Below are positions 1-7,803 of a stretch of 64,000 bases of DNA, in pieces. Within the stretch, counting starts at the first letter, position 1; every line of letters begins with the position of its first letter. The notes beneath the pieces were generated by a model that searched no databases, was not told where the DNA came from, and worked only from the letters and a program-made list of their open reading frames with translations. The translations under genes and the position numbers were made by a program. This DNA is from Pseudoclavibacter sp. RFBB5 (GTDB lineage: Bacteria; Actinomycetota; Actinomycetes; Actinomycetales; Microbacteriaceae): the NCBI RefSeq assembly GCF_002931555.1, contig NZ_PSTZ01000004.1:29185-93184 (forward strand), in the 5' to 3' direction.

Positions 1-2
1 TC

Positions 3-359
3 GCTCGCCTTCGTGCAGCGCTGCAGCTGGTGCGACCCGGCAGTGAATCTCCCGGCGAATCGCGGCTCAGGTTCGTGCTCTCCGAGGCGGGCTTCGCCGA
101 GCCGATCGTGCAGCACCGCGTCTACGATCGTGGGCGCTTCGTAGCGCGCATCGACCTGTCCTACCCGCCGCTGAAGATCGCGCTTGAGTACGATGGCGAG
201 CACCACTTCACCGTGGCCAAAGCGATGGAGGACATCGAGCGGCGTCGTGAGCTCGAGCGTCTCGGTTGGATCGTGATCCAGGTGACCAGACGCGACATCA
301 GAGACCCGAGCAGGCTCTTCGCGCGGCTGCGGGTAGCGATGCTCGCCCGATCATCCTGA
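3..359 (+). CDS. DUF559/AbiEi-C-like PD-(D/E)XK-fold protein, 5' truncated by the window edge
   Basis: The reading frame is open from the first complete codon (position 3), so the gene begins outside the window; the GTG at 30 is probably internal. The visible part matches the C-terminal endonuclease-fold module of DUF559 / AbiEi-C proteins: an SPGESRLRF helix, then D-x-SYPPLKIALEYDGEHH carrying the D...E-x-D-G-x-H-H core, then GWIVIQVTRRDI. In actinobacteria this module usually follows an N-terminal winged-helix AbiEi antitoxin-like domain of about 180 residues, which would lie upstream; that part is inference. It is convergent with the FUSC gene, and a 21-bp-arm hairpin and a tandem repeat follow it. 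Nuclease activity is unproven. Confidence 0.6.
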   Translation, partial: ARLRAALQLVRPGSESPGESRLRFVLSEAGFAEPIVQHRVYDRGRFVARIDLSYPPLKIALEYDGEHHFTVAKAMEDIERRRELERLGWIVIQVTRRDIRDPSRLFARLRVAMLARSS

Positions 360-419
360 AGCCGGCCCTCCGCCGCGGGGATAACAACCAGAACTCCGCC
401 TTGCTCGCAGACGGCGAAA

Positions 420-478
420 CCCAAGGCGGTGTTGTGGTCGCTAAATCGCGGGTTTGACGACCACAACACCGCCCTGGG
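420..478. repeat. Large imperfect inverted repeat between convergent genes
   Basis: Positions 425-440 (GGCGGTGTTGTGGTCG) are the exact reverse complement of 458-473. Past one A/C mismatch the arms extend to 420-440 and 458-478, about 21 bp, around a 17-nt loop at 441-457. It lies between two convergent stop codons, so it could terminate both transcripts, but the long loop and lack of a T-run are not typical. It may instead be a dispersed palindromic element. Confidence 0.7.
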
Positions 479-521
479 CGGAGCTCGGTGAGGCCCACGG
501 CGGAGCTCGGTGAGGTCCACG
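478..521. repeat. Two tandem copies of a 22-bp unit
   Basis: Units 478-499 and 500-521 (gcggagctcggtgagg followed by cccacg or tccacg) differ at one base. The array abuts the right arm of the 420-478 inverted repeat, and no gene is visible here. Confidence 0.75.
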
Positions 522-562
522 ACGTTGCGAGGGGTGAGCCTCGGAGTGCAGATCGAATCGCG

Positions 563-1657
563 TCAGCTCTCAGAACTCGCGTGCTTCTCCCCGTCGACGC
601 GGTACTCGACTTCAGCGACGATCTTTCGCAGCGCGTAGATCGTGACTGATCGGCGTTGCGCGGGCGGGTCCCACCCGGTGTGGTGCTCGAACTCGAGCTG
701 CTGCAGGTCTTCGAGGGCGGTGGATGCGGCGCTGAGTCGCGGAGAGAGGTCGTCGTCGGGGTCCTCCCACGCGCGGATGAGCTGCGCGATTTGCTCGCCC
801 GCCGCGGCGAGTGCTCGACTCGACTCCGCTTCAGCCTCGCTCCAGGACTTCTCGAGGAACGGCTCCTGGAGTTCGGCGATGTGTCGGATGATGCGGCTGA
901 GGCTGTCGAGCTGGCCTTGGGCCGAGTTGCTGTCGAACTTCGACCGGAGGCGCCGCGCGTTGCCTCGCAGGTTGTCCTGCACTTCGCCCACGAGGGACTT
1001 CGCGTCGGTGAGCTGAGTGTCGAGGCGACGGAGTGAGGCGCGCCAGTCATCGAGTGCGTCCTGGGGAAGCTCCTCACCGGGGAGCTCGGTGGCACGTTTG
1101 ATGGCGTCAGCAGCCGCGGTCTTGACCGTGCCGAGGGCCGTGAGTGCCTGCTTCGTCCCGGTCGTCGGTGGTATCAGCAGGTTCAGGCCGACGCCGATGG
1201 CGGCTCCTACGGCCATCTGCACGACATAGCCGATGGAGAATCCGTCCGGGTTCGCGCCGCCGACGACGAACACGAACAGAGCCGCGATCGGGATGTAGTC
1301 GCGTCCCGCACCGAAGGCGGGGATGCCGGCCAGCAGCGTTCCGGCGCCGACGGCGACGGGAACGGCGAGCGCCACGGGGGTGCCCAGGGTGACGAGCGCG
1401 CCGGATGCGAGGACACCGAGGAGCACCCCCACCACGACCTGCACGCTCGACCGCACTGATCCGGCGACCGTGGGCACGCTTGCGACGAGCGCGCCGAGCG
1501 GTGCGTAGTAGGCGTACGCATTGGCCTCTCCGGGGACGAGGTGACCGGCGTACCAGGCGAGCGTCGCGGCGGCTGCCGTCTTGGCGACGTGCAGGAGCCG
1601 AGATGGGGTGACGGCGGGGAGGAGGGCGCGGACGATTCTTTGCATCCCTCTCAGCAT
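563..1657 (-). CDS. FUSC / aromatic-acid-exporter family membrane protein
   Basis: The first ~140 residues form about six hydrophobic segments, including a glycine-rich GYVVQMAVGAAIGVGLNLLIPP stretch typical of FUSC/ArAE proteins. A charged, probably coiled-coil cytoplasmic domain of ~210 residues follows (repeated leucine/arginine heptads around DDWRASLRRLDTQLTDAKSL). The family is thought to export aromatic acids or similar small organics; the substrate here is unknown. The frame is open up to 1732, but a strong hairpin at 1698-1723 lies in that extension, so I place the start at ATG 1657; ATG 1645 is the alternative, with a GAGAGGG directly before it. The upstream gene in the same direction is a Tat-exported protein. 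Confidence 0.75.
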   Translation of the reverse strand: MLRGMQRIVRALLPAVTPSRLLHVAKTAAAATLAWYAGHLVPGEANAYAYYAPLGALVASVPTVAGSVRSSVQVVVGVLLGVLASGALVTLGTPVALAVPVAVGAGTLLAGIPAFGAGRDYIPIAALFVFVVGGANPDGFSIGYVVQMAVGAAIGVGLNLLIPPTTGTKQALTALGTVKTAAADAIKRATELPGEELPQDALDDWRASLRRLDTQLTDAKSLVGEVQDNLRGNARRLRSKFDSNSAQGQLDSLSRIIRHIAELQEPFLEKSWSEAEAESSRALAAAGEQIAQLIRAWEDPDDDLSPRLSAASTALEDLQQLEFEHHTGWDPPAQRRSVTIYALRKIVAEVEYRVDGEKHASSES

Positions 1658-1697
1658 GATGGTTCGCGCGCATCCCGCGCTGGGACTTGACAGGCAT

Positions 1698-1723
1698 GGG
1701 CCGGACGCGTGTGCGTCCGGCCC
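1698..1723 (-). terminator. Hairpin terminator after the RCC1-like secreted protein gene
   Basis: This is a perfect 11-bp stem, GGGCCGGACGC (1698-1708) against GCGTCCGGCCC (1713-1723), with a GTGT loop. It begins 34 nt past the stop codon of the minus-strand gene ending at 1757, and it lies upstream of the preferred FUSC start. Confidence 0.75.
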
Positions 1724-1756
1724 CTGGTCCATCTCGCTTCGATTTAGTTCAGCTGC

Positions 1757-3358
1757 CTAGCAGACCGTGCCTTCGATGACGTAGCCGCCGCCGTAGTAGC
1801 TGCCGGCGGTGGGGTGGTAGCCCCACACGTTGAGGTCGATGACGTTGTCGCTCGGGACCAGCTTCGGGTTGCCGCGTGTGCCGTTGTCGAGGTTGCCGCC
1901 CCACGCGTAGACGCTGCCGTCGGAGGCGAGCGCGAGGTAGGTGCCGTCGGACGCGAAGACCTTCGTGATGGCCTTGCCCGCTGCGTCGCCGGTCTTCGCC
2001 TCCGCCTTGAACGCGTAGTTGACGCTGACCCCGGGGATCTGCGTGGACGCGTGGAACTGCATCATCGTTCCGGTCGACGTGATGTAGAGGCCGCCGACGT
2101 AGTTGCGGATCGCCCACGAGGCGAAGGCCGCGACGTTTCGTGCGCGTCGTGTCCACGCGGTGCCGCCCGACGAGAAGCCGAACGCGGCCCCGCTTGTCCA
2201 GAGGTCACCGTTCGCTGTGCGCACGATGATGGCGCCCGAGTTCGCCTCGACCTGGGCGATGCCGGTGGGCGCGCCGGCCACGGTCGTGAGGGTGTGTCCG
2301 TTGGTCCACTGTCGGATCGTGCCGTTCGCGAAGAGAACCGCGCCGCCATGCACGAAGCTGCTCTCGCGCACCCCGAACGTGCTGATCGCCGTCGCGCCCG
2401 CGGTGCCCGAGATGAGGGTGGCGTTGGCGGTCGTGCCGCTTGTCGCGTTGCTCCAGTAGTACAGGCCGGCCGAGGTGAGCACGTAGCTGAAGCCGTCATT
2501 CGACTCCGCGGCGATGACGGTGCCGGTGATGCCGGCGACCTTGGCGACGACGGGGGCGCCTGTGCCGGTTCCGGTGCGGTACCACTGGTAGACCTCAGCG
2601 CCGGTGGCGCCGGTCGCGACGCCGCCTGTGGAGTTGTTGCCGTCCTGCAGCGAGGTCCATGCGTCGACGAACGTCATGTTCGCGACGTTCGCGCCGCCGT
2701 ACTGCAGCGTGCCCGGTGCGGTCTGCGGTGAGCCGACGTTGCGGCCCCAGTAGCGGACGAGGCCGCCAGCGACCAGCACTGCGGCGTTCGACCCTGCGCT
2801 GCTGCCGGCCTGGTCGCCGGAGATCGAGCCGACCGTGGCGGTCGTGAGACCGGGAACGGTCGACCAGTTGATCTGGGGTGCATTGCTGCTTGAGGTGCCC
2901 ACGTCGCGCGTGATCTGCACGACCTGGCCGGGGGACGCGGTGATCGACCCGTAGGCGTAGGCGACGACGCCCTGGTAGGTGGCCGTGATCGTGTAGGCGC
3001 CCGCGGTGCCGGTAGCTCGGAAGGCGGGGACCTGGGCGACTCCGCTGGCGCCGATCGCGACGGTCGCGGTGCGTCCTCCGGTCGTGAACTCCAGCCCCAT
3101 GGGGAGCTGGATGGCGACGGTCCCCGTGGCCGGGGCCGGCTTGTCCCCGACGGTGGCCTCGAAGCGGACCTGCCCGGCGTCGACGGTGCCGCATCGGGTG
3201 GCGCCGAACCCGGTGAGTCCGACGATGAGCGGTTCGTTGGAGGCTGCGGCGAGCGGTGCGCTGGCGACCGCGGCGAGCACGGGTGTGGTCCAGGCTGCGG
3301 TCGCGATGACCGTCCGGCGCGAGAGGCGGCTCTTGGGGTCGGATGCAACGTGCGTCAT
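1757..3358 (-). CDS. Tat-exported protein with RCC1-like repeats
   Basis: The 533-residue protein opens with a twin-arginine signal (LSRRTVIATAAWTTPVLA, ~residues 12-29) and an AAAS cleavage region near 38-40. The next ~120 residues look like beta-sandwich. The rest is glycine-rich with degenerate RCC1-like blades; the clearest is DGTYLALASDGSVYAWGGN near the C-terminus, as in RCC1 propellers of secreted bacterial proteins. Only two cysteines are visible, one soon after the signal peptide (GATRCG) and one as the last residue, so a terminus-joining disulfide is possible. No LPXTG or lipobox is seen. It is divergent from another Tat protein at 3703, with which it shares the signal-peptide core. 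The biological role is unknown. Confidence 0.75.
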   Translation of the reverse strand: MTHVASDPKSRLSRRTVIATAAWTTPVLAAVASAPLAAASNEPLIVGLTGFGATRCGTVDAGQVRFEATVGDKPAPATGTVAIQLPMGLEFTTGGRTATVAIGASGVAQVPAFRATGTAGAYTITATYQGVVAYAYGSITASPGQVVQITRDVGTSSSNAPQINWSTVPGLTTATVGSISGDQAGSSAGSNAAVLVAGGLVRYWGRNVGSPQTAPGTLQYGGANVANMTFVDAWTSLQDGNNSTGGVATGATGAEVYQWYRTGTGTGAPVVAKVAGITGTVIAAESNDGFSYVLTSAGLYYWSNATSGTTANATLISGTAGATAISTFGVRESSFVHGGAVLFANGTIRQWTNGHTLTTVAGAPTGIAQVEANSGAIIVRTANGDLWTSGAAFGFSSGGTAWTRRARNVAAFASWAIRNYVGGLYITSTGTMMQFHASTQIPGVSVNYAFKAEAKTGDAAGKAITKVFASDGTYLALASDGSVYAWGGNLDNGTRGNPKLVPSDNVIDLNVWGYHPTAGSYYGGGYVIEGTVC

Positions 3359-3702
3359 GTGGGCTCCTGGAAAGGTCTTGTCCGAGTGGATGCGCGTGCA
3401 TGCGTCGGCGCGCTGTGGCCCCAGGTCGAAGACTTCGAAAGCGAGATGGATGCGCTGGCTGGGCGAGCGAGACGCCGCACGACAGGGCGCCGACCACTTG
3501 GTTGGGTGAAGCTCGAGACTGTCAGATGTGAACGGCGTTCACAATTTTTTCGAGGACTAATTCCGTGGACTAATCACGACACAGAGGGGTCGATTTTCCG
3601 TAAGTGGCCATCGGTATCCGGTTACCTTCGGAGCTGCCCACCGACCTGTTGGTGGGGAAGCTCTCGACATGACCGGTCGACCATGGCCGGCAAGGAAGCC
3701 AC
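3359..3702. other. 344-bp divergent intergenic region between two Tat-protein genes
   Basis: No gene is supported here. It contains a near-perfect dyad at 3527-3543, a direct repeat GGACTAAT at 3554-3561 and 3567-3574, a short hairpin CCCACC (3637-3642) / GGTGGG (3651-3656), and AT-rich tracts around 3543-3600 that contrast with the GC-rich surroundings. Promoters for both flanking genes must lie here. Confidence 0.7.
3527..3543. promoter_or_regulatory. Operator-like dyad TGTGAAC-GGC-GTTCACA
   Basis: Seven-base arms are perfectly inverted around GGC and followed by AATTTTTT. It resembles a CRP/GlxR site (TGTGA...TCACA) but has a 7-nt rather than 6-nt centre, so a different regulator is as likely. 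It lies in the shared region of the divergent Tat-protein pair. Confidence 0.5.
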
Positions 3703-4728
3703 ATGCCCGAAACCCCCTCCAGTTCATCCACCCGAACCACTGGCTTGGATCGACGCCACCTGCTCAAGGGCATCGCCTGGAGCACTCCGGTCATCGCTGC
3801 GACGTTCGCGAGCCCTGCGCACGCGGCAAGCCAGGGTTGTGTCGGCACCTTCACCTTCTCGCCGACCACTCTCGTCGGAGGGCAGCGACGGTTCGTCGTC
3901 GTCACGACGGCCGCGAGCGGCGGTTCGTACACCTCCCCGTTGACGATCACGAAGACCGGTGGCGATTCAACCGCGCAGGTGACGCTGACGCTCACGGGCG
4001 CCGGCTACAGCTTCCCCGGATTCGGAGCTACCCGCGTCGTGGACCTCGTCGGGGGTTCCATCACCGTGCAGGTCGCAGCAAGCTCCACCGCGGTGACCAA
4101 TGGGGCAACCCTGACGGCGCGCGTCACCGGGGTGCCAGGCCAGACCTGCGCTGCCGCGACGTTGCCGCTCGGGCGCCGAGTCCTCTCCATCTCGTCGACG
4201 TTCGGTGCCGGGTTCTATCCGAACAGGCGATGGTCGGGCAGCATGCCAGCGAGCGTCGCCGGCTTCTACCAGTTCGACGCAGACCCGAGGTCCGTCGATC
4301 CCAAGTCCTTCAACGTCATCAACACCTCGCCAGGTGACGTGCTCTCGAACATCTCCATCGAGTTCGGGACCTCGCTGAACTGGCCGGTCCTCCCGTTCGT
4401 CAGACTCGACGGCTCGAGCACGCAGTGGACCGTCCCGGTCTCCGCCAACCGAACCGTCGTGCGCGACGGCACGACCTTCAACCTGTGGCGGAGCACCTAC
4501 ACCGGCGCGGACATCGTCGCGGCCGGCTCCACCACCGCCATTCCCATCGGTATGTACTTCCGCCAGAACGGTGTCACCGCGAACTCGTCGACGCGGGGCG
4601 CGACCAACTTCACCTGGCGCTACGTCACGGTCTCCGGAACACCTATGCGCCTGGAGCGTGAAGTCGCTGAGATCATCAACACGAACCGTGAAGCGCCCAC
4701 CCCGGCCAACCCGAACCCGAGCTCGTAA
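3703..4728 (+). CDS. Tat-exported protein of unknown function
   Basis: ATG 3703 follows a good AAGGAAG ribosome-binding site. The 341-residue product starts with a Tat signal, LDRRHLLKGIAWSTPVIAAT (about residues 14-33), and an AHAAS cleavage region near 44-46. The mature part is serine/threonine-rich, mostly predicted beta, with no catalytic motif I recognise; the region around TFTFSPTTLVGGQRRFVVV suggests an Ig-like sandwich. Two cysteines (SQGCVG and GQTCAA) could pair within the first half. The C-terminus is a proline/asparagine tail with no anchor. The signal core AWSTPVIA matches the proteins at 1757 and 13375, which suggests a shared export class; function is unknown. Confidence 0.7.
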   Translation: MPETPSSSSTRTTGLDRRHLLKGIAWSTPVIAATFASPAHAASQGCVGTFTFSPTTLVGGQRRFVVVTTAASGGSYTSPLTITKTGGDSTAQVTLTLTGAGYSFPGFGATRVVDLVGGSITVQVAASSTAVTNGATLTARVTGVPGQTCAAATLPLGRRVLSISSTFGAGFYPNRRWSGSMPASVAGFYQFDADPRSVDPKSFNVINTSPGDVLSNISIEFGTSLNWPVLPFVRLDGSSTQWTVPVSANRTVVRDGTTFNLWRSTYTGADIVAAGSTTAIPIGMYFRQNGVTANSSTRGATNFTWRYVTVSGTPMRLEREVAEIINTNREAPTPANPNPSS

Positions 4729-4752
4729 CCTCCACCGAGACGGTGCTTGAGG

Positions 4753-4806
4753 CACAGCAAGGGGGCGGGGTGGATGCACGTGCATCCACCCCGCCCCCTT
4801 GCTGTG
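4753..4806. terminator. 54-bp perfect palindrome, bidirectional terminator
   Basis: The left arm 4753-4779 is the exact reverse complement of the right arm 4780-4806, 27 bp each with no spacer; the centre reads GGATGCACGTGCATCC. It lies between the convergent stop codons at 4728 and 4816, so it can terminate both transcripts. Confidence 0.9.
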
Positions 4807-4815
4807 GTGTTCGGA

Positions 4816-6612
4816 TCAGCGCTCGGTCTGCGTGGCCGCGCCCTTGTCAGACGCGGATGCGGACCCGGACGAACCCACGATAGGCATCTGGTTCGTCTGA
4901 GGTCCGGCGACCGGCACGCTCATGACCGGTGCCCGACGCAGCCATGGGAACTTCGGGCGCTTCGGCTCACGCTCCACGGGCTCTTCCACTTCGAGACCGT
5001 AGAAATCACCGATGTGGTCGACGAATGCGGCGCGACGCGCCCGCTCATACGCGCGCTTCTCGCGTCCGAACGCGACGGCCGTCGCCCAGCAGGTGAGCAG
5101 GAGCACCACCGAGAACGGCAGCGCGATGCTGATCGCCGCTGTCTGCAGGGCGTTGAGCCCGCCGGCCAGTAGCAGTGCTGTCGCCAGCACCGAGGTGATG
5201 ACGGCGAAGAAGGCCCGCACCCAGTTCTTCGGCTCAGCCTGCCCGCCGGACGCGAGCATGCCCATGACGAGGGCACCGGAATCTGCAGACGTGATGAAGA
5301 AGATCGCGATGAGGATGATCGCGCCGATGGTGAGCACGGCGCCACCCGGGAGCTGCGCAAGCATCTGGAACAGGGCACCCTCGACATCCACCGAGCCATC
5401 TGACTGCACGAAGTCCGTCACGCCGTTCAGCTGCATCCACAGCGCCGTGCCACCCAGCACCGCGAACCAGAGGAACGTCACGAGCGTTGGTACGAGCATG
5501 ACACCTGTCACGAACTCGCGGACAGTGCGGCCACGCGAGATGCGGGCGATGAAGACGCCAACGAAGGGCGCCCACGACATCCACCAGCCCCAGTAGAAGG
5601 TGCTCCAGGACGACTGCCAGTCGATTCCGGCCTCACCGGAGAACGCACTGGTCGAGAACGTGAGGCTGACGAAGTTCTGCAGGTAGTTTCCGATCGACTG
5701 CACGAAGTCGCGGAGCAGGAACTGGCTGGGGCCGACGATCAAGATGAACAGGAGCAGCCCGGCCGCGAGGATCAGGTTCGTGTTCGAGAGCCATTTCATG
5801 CCCTTGCCGACACCCGAGAGGACCGAGAACAGGACGAACGCGGTGATGACGACGATGATCGCGATCGACGCGGTGGTCGACGGCTCGAGGATGCCGGCGG
5901 CGTCGAGACCGGATCCGATCTGCAGGACGCCCAGTCCCAGGGAGGTCGCCACGCCGAAGATCGTGCCGACCAGGGCGACGACGTCGATGAGGTTGCCCCA
6001 GCCGCCACGCACACGGCGGCCGAGAAGCGGTTCGAGGGCCCAGCGCACGCTGACCGGTCGGCCGCGGCGGTGGATGGCATACGCGAGTGCGAGGCCGAGA
6101 ACGATGTAGATCGACCAGGCGTGCACGCCCCAGTGCAGGTAGGTCTGGGACAGCGCCTGCTGAGCCAGCTGATTCTCTGTGCCGGTCACGCCGGGCTTGG
6201 GATCGATGAAGTGGCTGAGCGGCTCACTCACTCCGTAGAAGACGAGGCCGATGCCCATCCCCGCCGCGAAGAGCAGGGAGAGCCAGCTCAGGTTCGAGAA
6301 CTCCGGCTTGTCGTCGTCCTTGCCGAGCTTGATGTCGCCGTACTTGCCGAAGCCCATCCAGAGGCTGAACGCCACGAAGAACGCGGCGATGAGTACGTAG
6401 TACCAGCTGAAGTTCCGGACGATCCACGATTGCACCGCGCTGAAGACGGTGTCTGCGGCGCTGGGGGCGACGATCGAGAACCCCGCGAAGGCCAGGACGA
6501 TGATCGCGGCGGGCCAGAACACCCACCGCTTGATGGCAGGCGGGACGCGTTTGTCAGGGACGGTTGCATCCGTCAGGCCAGGGGAATCTGGTGCAGGGGA
6601 GCTGGAAGTCAC
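4816..6612 (-). CDS. BCCT-family betaine/carnitine/choline transporter
   Basis: The 598-residue protein has about twelve membrane segments and family hallmarks: AGMGIGLVFYGVSEPL (~117-132), the tryptophan-rich stretch SSWSTFYWGWWMSWAPFVGVFIARISRGRTVREF (here spanning TM8), and a long polar N-terminus. BCCT carriers import quaternary-ammonium osmolytes, usually coupled to sodium. The ~60-residue charged C-terminal tail could sense osmolarity as in BetP; that is inference. The start is GTG 6612, with TACCAT 7 nt before it, suggesting a leaderless transcript. It lies downstream of the HAD gene at 6677 in the same direction. Confidence 0.93.
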   Translation of the reverse strand: MTSSSPAPDSPGLTDATVPDKRVPPAIKRWVFWPAAIIVLAFAGFSIVAPSAADTVFSAVQSWIVRNFSWYYVLIAAFFVAFSLWMGFGKYGDIKLGKDDDKPEFSNLSWLSLLFAAGMGIGLVFYGVSEPLSHFIDPKPGVTGTENQLAQQALSQTYLHWGVHAWSIYIVLGLALAYAIHRRGRPVSVRWALEPLLGRRVRGGWGNLIDVVALVGTIFGVATSLGLGVLQIGSGLDAAGILEPSTTASIAIIVVITAFVLFSVLSGVGKGMKWLSNTNLILAAGLLLFILIVGPSQFLLRDFVQSIGNYLQNFVSLTFSTSAFSGEAGIDWQSSWSTFYWGWWMSWAPFVGVFIARISRGRTVREFVTGVMLVPTLVTFLWFAVLGGTALWMQLNGVTDFVQSDGSVDVEGALFQMLAQLPGGAVLTIGAIILIAIFFITSADSGALVMGMLASGGQAEPKNWVRAFFAVITSVLATALLLAGGLNALQTAAISIALPFSVVLLLTCWATAVAFGREKRAYERARRAAFVDHIGDFYGLEVEEPVEREPKRPKFPWLRRAPVMSVPVAGPQTNQMPIVGSSGSASASDKGAATQTER

Positions 6613-6619
6613 TGCGTCA

Positions 6620-6625
6620 ATGGTA
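6620..6625 (-). promoter_or_regulatory. -10 hexamer TACCAT of a likely leaderless BCCT mRNA
   Basis: TACCAT is followed by 7 nt and the GTG start at 6612. No ribosome-binding site precedes that start. Confidence 0.5.
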
Positions 6626-6676
6626 CGCGAGCTTCCAGAAATCGCTAGTTGGCCTAGGTATCTGGGTTGTCGAAGG

Positions 6677-7462
6677 TCAGGAGGGCTCGCTGCGAACCAG
6701 CTCGTGAACGCCCGAGATGATCTCGTCCGGGCGGAACGGGTACCGCTCGATCTCGCGCTGATCGCTGATGCCCGTCAGCACGAGCACGGTGTGCAGGCCG
6801 GCCTCCATGCCCGCGACGATGTCGGTGTCCATTCGGTCGCCGATCATGGCCGTGTTGTGCGAGTGGGCACCGATCTTGTTGAGCGCCGAGCGGAACATCA
6901 TCGGGTTCGGCTTGCCGACCACGTAGGGCTCGCGGCCCGTGGCCTTCGTGATGAGCGCCGCGATCGCACCCGTCGCTGGCAGCGGGCCGTCCGCGCTCGG
7001 ACCGGTCGCGTCCGGGTTCGTGACGATGAAGCGCGCGCCGTTGCCGATGAGGCGGATCGCCTTCGTGATGGCATCGAACGAGTAGTTGCGCGTCTCGCCG
7101 ACGACCACGAAATCCGGGTCGGTCTCGGTCATAATGTAGCCGGCCTCGTGCAGGGCGGTGAGGAGGCCTGCCTCGCCGATCACGAACGCCGAGCCACCGG
7201 GCAGCTGCTGCTTCAGGAAGTCCGCCGTCGCGAGCGCCGAGGTCCAGAGTCGATCCTCCGGCACGTTGATGCCACCAGCGCGCAGTCGGGCTGCGAGGTC
7301 TCGCGCCGTGAAGATGGAGTTGTTCGTGAGCACCAGGTACGGGGTGTCGTCGCGCTGCCACTGCGCGAGCAGCTCCACGGCGCCGGGCAGCGCCGCCTGC
7401 TCGTGCACGAGCACGCCATCCATGTCAGTGAGCCAGCATTCGACGTTCGAGCGATCGACCAT
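6677..7462 (-). CDS. HAD-IIA family phosphatase (NagD-like)
   Basis: The 261-residue protein has all four HAD motifs in order: DMDGV (residues 13-17, nucleophile Asp13), LTNNS (motif II), GKPNP (motif III lysine) and GDRMDTD (motif IV acidic residues). The large cap between motifs II and III and the GKPNPxMF signature place it in subclass IIA, with NagD and 4-nitrophenylphosphatase-type enzymes. These dephosphorylate small sugar or nucleotide phosphates; the substrate here cannot be told. ATG 7462 lies 6 nt after TAGGCT, so the mRNA is probably leaderless. Confidence 0.88.
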   Translation of the reverse strand: MVDRSNVECWLTDMDGVLVHEQAALPGAVELLAQWQRDDTPYLVLTNNSIFTARDLAARLRAGGINVPEDRLWTSALATADFLKQQLPGGSAFVIGEAGLLTALHEAGYIMTETDPDFVVVGETRNYSFDAITKAIRLIGNGARFIVTNPDATGPSADGPLPATGAIAALITKATGREPYVVGKPNPMMFRSALNKIGAHSHNTAMIGDRMDTDIVAGMEAGLHTVLVLTGISDQREIERYPFRPDEIISGVHELVRSEPS

Positions 7463-7468
7463 GCCCTC

Positions 7469-7474
7469 AGCCTA
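7469..7474 (-). promoter_or_regulatory. -10 hexamer TAGGCT of a likely leaderless HAD-IIA mRNA
   Basis: TAGGCT-N6-ATG (7462), with no ribosome-binding site. Confidence 0.55.
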
Positions 7475-7551
7475 GGTGGGCCCACCGACAGAAGGGCGGT
7501 CGATCCCAGACTCGCCGGGGCGGAGAGGGGATCGCGTAGACTCTTTCCATC

Positions 7552-7731
7552 ATGGACTTCTTCCTCAACGCACTCTGGTCGATCATCCCGACGGTGATCA
7601 TCGGGGCCGCGTTCTTCTGGATCCTGACGTCGATCCTCTCCGGCGATCGCCGCGAGCGTGCCATGGCCGACAAGATCGAGCGCGAAGAACGCGCCCGCCT
7701 CGGCCTTCCGCAGCTCGACGCGAACAGCTAG
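7552..7731 (+). CDS. Small single-span membrane protein (59 aa)
   Basis: ATG 7552 opens a 59-residue frame. The start MDFFLNALWSIIPTVIIGAA leads a hydrophobic helix (about residues 8-30), followed by a highly charged amphipathic tail (RRERAMADKIEREERARLG) and a short C-terminus LPQLDANS. The layout, one N-terminal membrane anchor plus a coiled-coil-prone basic/acidic tail, matches small conserved actinobacterial membrane proteins of unknown role. Support comes from a TAGACT -10-like hexamer at 7537-7542, GC3-rich codons, and a strong hairpin terminator directly after the stop. It is too short for most ORF callers and may be missed. Confidence 0.7.
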   Translation: MDFFLNALWSIIPTVIIGAAFFWILTSILSGDRRERAMADKIEREERARLGLPQLDANS

Positions 7732-7752
7732 CACCCCTTCTTCCTCTCCATC

Positions 7753-7780
7753 CTGACCTCCTCGCTGACGAGGGGGTCAG
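7753..7780 (+). terminator. Hairpin terminator after the 59-aa membrane protein gene
   Basis: A 12-bp stem with one G-U pair (7753-7764 against 7769-7780) and a CTGA loop is followed by TTCTCGT. It separates the small gene from the MFS gene starting at 7804. Confidence 0.7.
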
Positions 7781-7803
7781 TTCTCGTCGTCTGGACCCGA
7801 CCC

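Noticed and set aside
1658..1732. N-terminal extension of the FUSC-type protein
   Set aside because: It is low-complexity, lacks a ribosome-binding site and contains the 11-bp terminator hairpin of the upstream gene.
3527..3543. CRP/GlxR operator call for the dyad
   Set aside because: TGTGA and TCACA half-sites are separated by 7 nt rather than 6, so I list it only as an operator-like dyad.
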